From: Verrucomicrobiota bacterium
GTDB taxonomy: Bacteria > Verrucomicrobiota > Verrucomicrobiia > Limisphaerales > SXQI01
Length of the DNA: 5,294 bases
Reading direction: 5' to 3'
Assembly: GCA_008933045.1 (NCBI GenBank)
Contig: WBXJ01000200.1
Coordinates: 1 to 5,294, forward strand
Every line of letters begins with the position of its first letter. The stretch's first letter is position 1. The position numbers and the translations under genes were made by a program. The notes beneath the pieces are model-generated. The model did no database searches and was not told where the DNA came from. It worked only from the letters and a program-made list of their open reading frames with translations. Below, in pieces: positions 1-5,294 of this stretch.

Positions 1-5
1 AGAGA

Positions 6-37
6 AGCCTCTAAACGCTTGGTCAGCGTTAGAGGCT
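6..37. repeat. Imperfect hairpin (12 bp stem, 7 nt loop)
   Basis: The left arm 6-18 pairs with the right arm 26-37 over 12 base pairs, with A15 bulged and a loop TTGGTCA at 19-25. A stem of this length is unlikely to be chance. It could be a rho-independent terminator or an intergenic repeat. On the plus strand no T-run follows it. On the minus strand the bases that would hold the T-run fall at the window edge (reading TCTCT), so the two possibilities cannot be separated here. Confidence 0.55.
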
Positions 38-73
38 ATAAGGGTACGGGTTACTTCTAAGGATCGAACCCAA

Positions 74-150
74 AGGAGCTTGCCGCTCCTACTTTTAGGC
101 TAAAAGCAAAGGGCAGGGGATAAACGAAACGGCGCGGACGAAGCCGCACC
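74..150. repeat. Cluster of short palindromes, REP/MITE-like intergenic element
   Basis: Three inverted repeats follow each other. AGGAGC (74-79) pairs with GCTCCT (85-90) around a TTGCC loop. CTTTTA (92-97) pairs with TAAAAG (101-106) around GGC. GGCGCGG (131-137) pairs with CCGCACC (144-150) with one C-A mismatch around ACGAAG. The first, followed by a short T-run at 93-96, could pass for a weak plus-strand terminator. The succession of palindromes running straight into the 9-bp tandem array is more like a dispersed non-coding repeat element. That reading is an inference, because only one copy is visible here. Confidence 0.45.
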
Positions 151-152
151 CT

Positions 153-211
153 ACGAAATGAACGAAATGAACGAAATGAGGCGAACGAAATGAACGAAAT
201 GAACGAAGTCA
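153..211. repeat. 9-bp tandem repeat, unit ACGAAATGA, six copies
   Basis: Three exact units lie at 153-161, 162-170 and 171-179. After a 5-base interruption (180-184, GGCGA) come two more exact units at 185-193 and 194-202, then a degenerate unit at 203-211. The period is a multiple of three, so an open frame runs through it on the minus strand (about 57-284) and would read Phe-Ile-Ser / Phe-Arg-Ser repeats. The lack of protein-like composition elsewhere in that frame argues that the array is non-coding. It is the only tandem DNA repeat I see in the window. Confidence 0.85.
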
Positions 212-278
212 GAGCATTGAGGTCGTGTCTCAACCCCGATGTTGTGAGTCGCTTCGCTTGAACATTATGCAAAATGCC

Positions 279-307
279 TTGCACTTCGTTGCGGGCTGAG
301 TTCTATT
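279..307 (+). promoter_or_regulatory. Possible sigma70-type promoter for the tRNA gene
   Basis: TTGCAC (279-284) and TCTATT (302-307) are separated by 17 bases, and the second lies 11 bases before the mature tRNA 5' end at 319. The spacing is right for a housekeeping promoter. The boxes match consensus only partly (3/6 and 4/6), so this is the best candidate and not a firm call. Confidence 0.25.
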
Positions 308-318
308 GGTGGTGCTGC

Positions 319-393
319 GGACGCTTAGCTCAGTGGTAGAGCATTACCTTCACACGGTAGGGGTCGCAGGTTCGAAACCTGCAGCGTCCACCA
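319..393 (+). tRNA. tRNA-Val (anticodon CAC)
   Basis: All arms of the cloverleaf can be drawn. The acceptor stem 319-325 pairs perfectly with 383-389. The D stem GCTC (328-331) pairs with GAGC (339-342). The anticodon stem TTACC (344-348) pairs with GGTAG (356-360), including one T-G pair. The anticodon loop is 349-355 with CAC at 351-353, which reads GTG valine codons. The T arm GCAGG/CCTGC (366-370, 378-382) encloses TTCGAAA. The discriminator is A390 and the CCA tail is encoded at 391-393. The variable loop is the short five-base type. The gene converges on the minus-strand cytochrome unit, whose last stop codon lies 37 bases away. I see no strong terminator in that gap, only weak pairing between TCCC near 396 and GGGA near 416. 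Confidence 0.97.
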
Positions 394-430
394 CTCCCAT
401 TTTCCCAACTCAAAGGGACGATTCTGGACT

Positions 431-2290
431 TTAGGGTTGGCGGACGGAGGTGGTTTGATCAATCCGAACGTTGCTTAGTTTTTGGAGTGATCCGCCGGGC
501 CAGAGGATTTCGATTTGATCCACTGTTTGAGCTTGGCCGAGGCCGATCGTTATTGGGAGCTCGGATTGAGAGAGGTAGCTGCGGGTGGGCATGACTTGGC
601 GGCGATAGGTTTGATCGCCAACTTTAACCGTGACGCGAGCACCGATGGCGGATCGATTTGCGGATCGACCCTCGAGTTTGAGACGCACCCAGTGATGGCC
701 TAGTTGGTTATCGTTGCGGAGGAGTAAAGGTTTTCCGCCAGTTTGTACGATAATGACATCGAGATCTCCGTCGGCATCTATGTCCGCAAAGGCGGAGCCT
801 CGGCCAACAACGGGTTGAAAGAGATCAGGGCCGGATTGTTCGGCACTTGCTGGAACGAAATATCCTGTTGGACTTGGGCCTCGATTCCAGAAGAGTTGGG
901 CGGGTTGGAGGTATTGCTGGCTGGCTTGGAGTTTGTTGATTTCCTTTTCGAGGTGGCCGTTTGAGGAGAGGACATCGAGGCGGCCATCGAGGTCGTAATC
1001 AAAGAAAAATACGCCGAACTTGAGGAGGAGACGGCTGGCTGGGCCGATCCCTTCAGTAATGGCTTCGTCCGCGAATTGGAGGGGGCTACCTTGTGAGACG
1101 TAGAGGGCGGTCATTTCGTTGGCGAAATTCCCGATGACCACACCGAGGGCGTCGTCATCGCGGAAATGCCCCGTGTCGATCCCCATGGCTCCTCGGGTGG
1201 CCCCATAGCTATCAAAGGCGATGCCGGCATTGGCACCGATTTCTTTGAATGTTCCGTTGGTTTGATTGTGGAAGACGAGATTCTGGACGGTGTCGTTCGC
1301 AACGATCAGATCCATCCATCCGTCGCCATCGATGTCTACCGGCGCAACTCCTAGGGTCTTGGCAGTGGGAACGCTTGAGGATGCGTTTTTGATCTGCAAC
1401 CCGCTGGCGGCCGTGACGTCGGTCCATGTGCCGTCGCCGTTGTTGTGATAGAGGTAAGGGAAGGTGCCTTCAAAGTTCATGGGTTGACCGTAGGCGCGGC
1501 CGATACCGACGAGTTTATATCCGACTTCAAAATCAATTTCGCGTGTCCATTTGACATACTGACCGACGTAAAGGTCGAGTTTGCCATCGTTGTCGTAGTC
1601 AAAAAATGCGGCGGATGTGCCCCAGTCTTTTGCTGATCCCGCGACGCCCGCTTGTGAGGTGACATCTTTAAATTTTCCGTTGCCCTGATTGTGGAATAGG
1701 TGAGCGGTGCCGACGCAGGAAATAAACACATCAGGCAAACCGTCGTTGTCGTAATCCCCCACTGCCACCCCCATGCCGTAGAGAGAAATATCAATGCCGG
1801 AACCCGCAGTGACATCGGTGAAATGTCCGTGGCCATCATTTCGATAAAGGGCAGGGGTCGTGAGCTGAGGATGGGTCGCGCCCGGCCAGGACTGCGCATT
1901 GACGAGGAGAATGTCTTGAGTGCCGTTGTTATCAAAATCCAAGAATGCAACCGCACCCCCCATGGTCTCGGGAAGCAGCTTTTCACCGGTGGCTCCATTG
2001 TTGTGGGTAAAATTGAGGCCAGCCGAGGAGGTCACATCGGTGAACTTCACCTTGGGCAAATTTGCGAGGGGTATGGCTTTAACGATTGGAGCTGAAATCT
2101 GAGTTACTTTGACTGCGCTGGGCGGGGGCTTGCGGTTGAGGAACCAGTAGAGGCCGATCCCACCTAGGATTAGAATCCCGAGCGCGAGGGTTGACCAACG
2201 AAAGGCGCGAGCGATCAAGGCATCGTCGTAATGTGCCACCTCCTCTGATGGGTTGAGTGGTGGTTCCTTCTGAGGGTCAGTGGGTTTCAT
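431..2290 (-). CDS. Membrane-anchored FG-GAP/VCBS beta-propeller protein with ASPIC/UnbV domain (CRTAC1 family)
   Basis: This 619-residue protein has a short charged cytoplasmic N-terminus (1-31), one membrane helix (about 32-51) followed by Asn-Arg-Lys, and a large domain most likely in the periplasm. Six Ca2+-binding loops of the form D-x-D-x-[DN]-G-x-x-D lie at 118-126, 179-187, 231-239, 319-327, 431-439 and 503-511. A degenerate repeat near 374-400 (three Asp at 378-380) would make seven, the usual blade number of integrin-type propellers. F-x-D-V-T-x-x-x-G signatures recur at 83, 157, 207 and 289. The C-terminus (about 533-612) is a clear ASPIC/UnbV domain: IGARV, SYLSQS, a GLG turn, then WPGG. 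The start is the ATG at 2290. It overlaps the stop of the upstream cytochrome gene by 4 bp and has no visible Shine-Dalgarno site, so translational coupling is likely. The anchor contrasts with the more usual secreted members of the family. The family's biochemical function is poorly known. A role as periplasmic scaffold or partner of the cytochrome is inferred from the operon only. Confidence 0.93.
   Translation of the reverse strand: MKPTDPQKEPPLNPSEEVAHYDDALIARAFRWSTLALGILILGGIGLYWFLNRKPPPSAVKVTQISAPIVKAIPLANLPKVKFTDVTSSAGLNFTHNNGATGEKLLPETMGGAVAFLDFDNNGTQDILLVNAQSWPGATHPQLTTPALYRNDGHGHFTDVTAGSGIDISLYGMGVAVGDYDNDGLPDVFISCVGTAHLFHNQGNGKFKDVTSQAGVAGSAKDWGTSAAFFDYDNDGKLDLYVGQYVKWTREIDFEVGYKLVGIGRAYGQPMNFEGTFPYLYHNNGDGTWTDVTAASGLQIKNASSSVPTAKTLGVAPVDIDGDGWMDLIVANDTVQNLVFHNQTNGTFKEIGANAGIAFDSYGATRGAMGIDTGHFRDDDALGVVIGNFANEMTALYVSQGSPLQFADEAITEGIGPASRLLLKFGVFFFDYDLDGRLDVLSSNGHLEKEINKLQASQQYLQPAQLFWNRGPSPTGYFVPASAEQSGPDLFQPVVGRGSAFADIDADGDLDVIIVQTGGKPLLLRNDNQLGHHWVRLKLEGRSANRSAIGARVTVKVGDQTYRRQVMPTRSYLSQSELPITIGLGQAQTVDQIEILWPGGSLQKLSNVRIDQTTSVRQP
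2287..2290 (-). other. ATGA start/stop overlap coupling the two genes
   Basis: Read on the minus strand, the four bases are ATGA. The ATG (2290-2288) opens the propeller gene and the TGA (2289-2287) closes the cytochrome gene. No purine-rich ribosome binding site precedes the ATG; the upstream bases read CTGCTGCTCC. Expression of the second gene therefore probably depends on ribosomes ending the first, which implies one mRNA. Confidence 0.9.
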
Positions 2291-5091
2291 GGAGCAGCAG
2301 TTTGTAGCACGGGAGCGGGAGGGAGCTCGAAAGCACCGGGGCGATTCAAGGGGTAGATTACGATCGATTGAGCGGCGTTATCCGCAGCAGGGTTGGCGCG
2401 GCGGGCGTTGGCGATCGCACGGTCTCTTGCGTTGTCGTCGGGTCTGTATTTCTCGTGCTGGGCTTGGTGATATTCAGCTTTGGTCTTGTCGGCGATGTTC
2501 CGGTAGAGCAGCGACAAGTTATAGTGGGCAGCTAAGTTCTCGGAGTCTAACGCCAATGTTTTCTTGAATTGCTCGATCGCTCCGGCGACTAGTTCCCGCT
2601 GTTGATCGGGATTGCTTCGCGCCTGTTTGGAACGCTCGAAAAGCGTCTGGCCGAGCTCATTAATTACTTCGTAATCTTTACTGAAATCAAATCCACGTGT
2701 TTCGATCTCAGGGTATTTATCCTCAAGAATGCTGCGGAATTCTTTGATGGCTTGATCCAAGTATCCGTTCTGTTTATTCACTAGTCCATTCAGCCAAGCG
2801 ACCGTCCATCGGGGTGCGGGAGGGTCGAATTTGCTAGCTCGTTGTAGCGCGATGACGGCATCTTCCAACCGTCCTTCCTTGAAATACACGCGGGCTAAAT
2901 TCAAAGGACCATCGGCCTTCTTTAACATCTCAACTTGCGTGAAGGCTTGAGCCGCTTGAATCAATTCGCCTTTCTCGCTGCCTTTGTCGCCTTCGAGCAA
3001 TAGTCCAATTCCATAATCATTCCAACGCTGCCAAAGATCCACTTTGGAGGGTTCGTTGTTTGGAACGGTTGTCGTACCTTCGACGGCAAAGCTAAGGGTG
3101 TCTTCTCCAATGGTCGTGATCGGCAGATCGTTGGTGTAAGTCTTACCTGACACGTATTGCATGTAGGTGGTGTCGAATTTTCGATATTGCAGCTTCAGAT
3201 GCACGGTGATCGGGCCTTGGATATCCTCGGGAACTAGCAGCGCGTAATGCACTACTGCGGCCGCGCCTGGCCCGACTTGATGGTTGTAAAGCGGTGTAAA
3301 AATATCCTGTGGGTTGCGACGGTCGATGCGATTCCCCTCCTTATCGAGCATGTAGACATTCAAGAAGTGCGACCATGGATCAACGGTATTGTAAGGGCCT
3401 AAGCCGCCGTTGCGCCCGATCACTCGGCCTTGGCTTGTGATTTTGGCGTCCACCCAAAGTTCGTTGGAATCGACCGTGCCTTGGGTTAACGGATGACCCA
3501 GTTTGAGCGTTCGCACGACGGCTTCGATGAGATACTTTTGTCCGCGTTTCAGTTGAGGAACTTCTGGACGTAATGGGGCAATCAACGGGCTATCAATGGT
3601 GCCGCCAACTTTGAGTCCAAAGATATCGATGCGTGCGCAACCCTTGAGGAATTCTTGTTGGCGTTTGACGCTCGCGAGATCACCGCGAAGGTGAGGAAGG
3701 GCGGTGTTGGCAGCCGGAAAGAAATGGTCGTGAATGCTGGCCACGTTGGTGCCAGAAAACATTTTTGCGCCAAAATCCTCCGACGGTTGCAGGGGCATGT
3801 GGCAACTGGCACAATTCTCTTTTGCGGTGGGCGGATAATAGAAACTCCGTGCACTGTGACCTGAGACTCCGCTGAGCAGGAATGAATCATAGTGGTTCTG
3901 GCCACGCAGCCATTCTTTGTAGTGATTCAGGGCATAAGGGATGCTGACTTTATGACAGGTTGAACAGAACTCTGCGGTCTTATGGAGCGGCTTGAGAAAC
4001 GTCTTCTTATGAAACTCTGGCTTGGCCTTCACCATCTGCTGATTAACAAATTGGAGGATCGAATTTGTGCTGAAGGCGAACGGATAATGAATCGGTTCAT
4101 CGATAGTGTAATCGGCGTTGCCAATCGTTGAATTGACATGCGTGATGGCGTGGCAGGCTGTGCAGGTAATCCCCGCTTGTGAGGTAGGATGGCGGACATC
4201 ATCAAAATTCGGGTCATCAAAGGCACCGCTAAAAAATGGAACCACATCGTGGCAACCTGCGCACCACCGCGCTGCCTTAACCGAACCATCACGTTCCATC
4301 GAAACCTTCCGCGTTTCTCGAACGCTGAAAAGATAAGGCGGATTGTTGAACGAGCTAAAGTGGTGCGAACTGTGGAACCAGCCTTGATAAGAATCTTTAT
4401 GACACTTGAGACAGTAATCATCCATCATGAGTGTTTTGGCTGGGATGAAATTGCCAGAAGCCGTCCGGGCCATGGAAGGTTCAAAATATTGAGCACCTTC
4501 TTTGGGGCCGGCGACATTCCATTGGCGTGGATCCTGTTTATGCAAAAGCACCATCGCTCCCACCACTACTGCGACGGCACCTGCCCAACTCAACCCCAGT
4601 TTCCATTGAATTCGAGGCCCAGCCAGACGATGCAAAACAAACAACCAAACTGCCAGCAACGGGGTGATGACATGGGCCCAGTAGGAAAGCGTGCGAGCAG
4701 TGCCAACTAGCTTGAACGACCCGATGCGGGTGAGTGCAATTCCGGTGATGAGAAGGATCAAGGTGACCGCGAACAAAACATACCCGACACGTACGGCTCG
4801 GCGGTTCGGGCGGTCATGCGAGTTGATGATGTGTCCAATCCCAAAAATAATTGTTGGCACAACCAAGAGCAAACCCAAGGCCAAGTGCGCCAAGAACATG
4901 ATCTGGTAGAAGTAGTTTTGATAAACCTGCTTCGTAGTCCATTCCAGAAAAGTGATGCTGCTGAGATAAACGGAATTGGCTCCGAGTGCAGCAAAAAGCC
5001 CGAGGCAGATAGAAAGCAGGACACGCAGTCGTGGCCCTACAGCACGCACATATTTGCGTTTGGCTGGTGTCGGTGAATCAGCAGGGATCAT
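2287..5091 (-). CDS. Multidomain cytochrome: putative di-haem b membrane domain, pentahaem c domain, TPR tail
   Basis: The 934-residue protein appears to be a membrane-bound electron-transfer protein. Five hydrophobic helices lie at about 23-46, 62-88, 101-123, 135-155 and 164-184. The loops at 92-101 and 154-163 are positively charged, which places the N-terminus inside and the rest in the periplasm. Helices 2 and 4 carry His69/His87 and His140/His154, two pairs at matching depths as in di-haem b proteins. Five CXXCH haem c motifs start at C227, C277, C310, C376 and C427, with several other His nearby as possible distal ligands. Residues about 486-670 are beta-rich and contain a GHPLTQG-x-x-D stretch (532-541) followed by W546. 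Residues about 690-882 form four or five TPR-like helical pairs; the tail to 934 is Ala/Pro rich. No peptidase or nitrite/hydroxylamine reductase signature is evident, so the substrate is unknown. The ATG at 5091 is the first usable start in frame, but no Shine-Dalgarno site precedes it and the frame stays open upstream to 5247. The gene is followed directly by the overlapping propeller gene. Confidence 0.92.
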   Translation of the reverse strand: MIPADSPTPAKRKYVRAVGPRLRVLLSICLGLFAALGANSVYLSSITFLEWTTKQVYQNYFYQIMFLAHLALGLLLVVPTIIFGIGHIINSHDRPNRRAVRVGYVLFAVTLILLITGIALTRIGSFKLVGTARTLSYWAHVITPLLAVWLFVLHRLAGPRIQWKLGLSWAGAVAVVVGAMVLLHKQDPRQWNVAGPKEGAQYFEPSMARTASGNFIPAKTLMMDDYCLKCHKDSYQGWFHSSHHFSSFNNPPYLFSVRETRKVSMERDGSVKAARWCAGCHDVVPFFSGAFDDPNFDDVRHPTSQAGITCTACHAITHVNSTIGNADYTIDEPIHYPFAFSTNSILQFVNQQMVKAKPEFHKKTFLKPLHKTAEFCSTCHKVSIPYALNHYKEWLRGQNHYDSFLLSGVSGHSARSFYYPPTAKENCASCHMPLQPSEDFGAKMFSGTNVASIHDHFFPAANTALPHLRGDLASVKRQQEFLKGCARIDIFGLKVGGTIDSPLIAPLRPEVPQLKRGQKYLIEAVVRTLKLGHPLTQGTVDSNELWVDAKITSQGRVIGRNGGLGPYNTVDPWSHFLNVYMLDKEGNRIDRRNPQDIFTPLYNHQVGPGAAAVVHYALLVPEDIQGPITVHLKLQYRKFDTTYMQYVSGKTYTNDLPITTIGEDTLSFAVEGTTTVPNNEPSKVDLWQRWNDYGIGLLLEGDKGSEKGELIQAAQAFTQVEMLKKADGPLNLARVYFKEGRLEDAVIALQRASKFDPPAPRWTVAWLNGLVNKQNGYLDQAIKEFRSILEDKYPEIETRGFDFSKDYEVINELGQTLFERSKQARSNPDQQRELVAGAIEQFKKTLALDSENLAAHYNLSLLYRNIADKTKAEYHQAQHEKYRPDDNARDRAIANARRANPAADNAAQSIVIYPLNRPGAFELPPAPVLQTAAP

Positions 5092-5144
5092 GGCAGTTGC
5101 AAATAATCCATCCGTCGTAACTGGTCTTAGCGGTTCCTTAGTAT

Positions 5145-5294
5145 CTACTTTTTCATCATCAGGAATCTTAATTGTTTGTCCACTAGTTTTGGGGTGAGAT
5201 GGCTTTTTATGGGGGTCAATGTGCCGTAAAAAGTGGTCAACCGAACTTCATCCAACAACGCAACACCGACCCAGTTTTCTGGCTGAATACTCTC
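5145..5294 (-). CDS. Possible 3' end of an upstream gene (partial, 49 residues visible)
   Basis: An open frame enters from the right edge and ends at TAG (5147-5145), giving 49 residues that begin Glu-Ser-Ile-Gln-Pro and end Met-Met-Lys-Lys. Composition is protein-like (WVGVALLDEVRL, then LTPKLVDKQLRF), but I recognise no family. If real, its stop lies 53 bases before the cytochrome ATG on the same strand, so it would be the preceding gene of the same operon. A second minus-strand frame, continuous with the cytochrome, is also open across 5092-5247, so at least one of the two is open by chance. I see no convincing promoter between 5092 and 5294. Confidence 0.35.
   Translation of the reverse strand, partial: ESIQPENWVGVALLDEVRLTTFYGTLTPIKSHLTPKLVDKQLRFLMMKK

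Noticed and set aside
61..70. GGATCGAACC, which read on the minus strand resembles a tRNA T-loop, considered as a tRNA fragment or attachment site
   Set aside because: The flanking bases form only weak G-T pairs, and the match to the tRNA-Val 3' end is just about seven bases of the universal T-loop, so no att repeat is supported.
57..284. Minus-strand 75-codon open frame with Ser-Phe-Ile / Ser-Phe-Arg repeats
   Set aside because: The repeat residues come from the 9-bp DNA array. The rest has no protein-like pattern, no ribosome site and overlaps several palindromes.
394..430. Possible bidirectional terminator between the tRNA and the propeller gene
   Set aside because: Only a four-base TCCC/GGGA pairing with a long loop is present, too weak to call.
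1477..1998. Minus-strand 173-codon open frame inside the propeller gene
   Set aside because: It is an out-of-frame shadow of the FG-GAP repeat region, whose own frame shows clear calcium-loop motifs.
4189..4710. Plus-strand 173-codon open frame opposite the cytochrome
   Set aside because: It is antisense to the haem c and membrane region, which carries CXXCH motifs and helices. Its own product shows no recognisable domain.
5207..5240. Two TTGACC boxes (5240-5235 and 5219-5214) considered as -35 elements for the operon
   Set aside because: Neither has a credible -10 box 16-18 bases downstream (GACCCC and CACCCC at 17), so no promoter is called.
1..5294. CRISPR array, insertion sequence or transposase
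   Set aside because: No spaced direct repeats of CRISPR type and no transposase-like frame or flanking terminal inverted repeats were seen.

Overview
The window holds a compact two-gene unit on the minus strand, flanked on the left by a plus-strand tRNA gene and a repeat-rich non-coding stretch. No marker gene fixes the organism. The protein types (a multihaem cytochrome fused to TPR repeats, and a CRTAC1-type FG-GAP/UnbV protein) and the absence of clear Shine-Dalgarno sites suggest a Gram-negative, environmental bacterium. A verrucomicrobial or related lineage (Planctomycetes/Acidobacteria) is my best guess, but it is an inference. The tRNA gene encodes its own CCA end.

Layout from left to right. 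Bases 1-318 carry no convincing gene. They contain a strong hairpin at the left edge (6-37), a cluster of short palindromes (74-150) and a 9-bp tandem repeat (153-211), together resembling a bacterial intergenic repeat element. Bases 319-393 are tRNA-Val(CAC) on the plus strand. Bases 431-2290 (minus) encode a 619-residue membrane-anchored seven-repeat FG-GAP/VCBS beta-propeller with a C-terminal ASPIC/UnbV domain. Bases 2287-5091 (minus) encode a 934-residue protein. It has five membrane helices with four well-placed histidines, then five CXXCH haem c sites, a beta-rich domain and a TPR tail. The two genes overlap by 4 bp (ATGA). Bases 5145-5294 (minus) may be the 3' end of a further gene that runs off the window.

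How they may work together. The large protein looks like a self-contained electron-transfer unit. A putative di-haem b membrane domain could take electrons from the quinone pool and pass them to a periplasmic pentahaem c domain. The TPR and beta-rich regions would serve as docking surfaces. The overlapping downstream gene would supply a second inner-membrane-anchored periplasmic protein with a Ca2+-binding propeller, plausibly a partner or scaffold. The domain features are visible in the sequence. The electron route and the partnership are inferences, and the terminal acceptor or donor cannot be told from this window.
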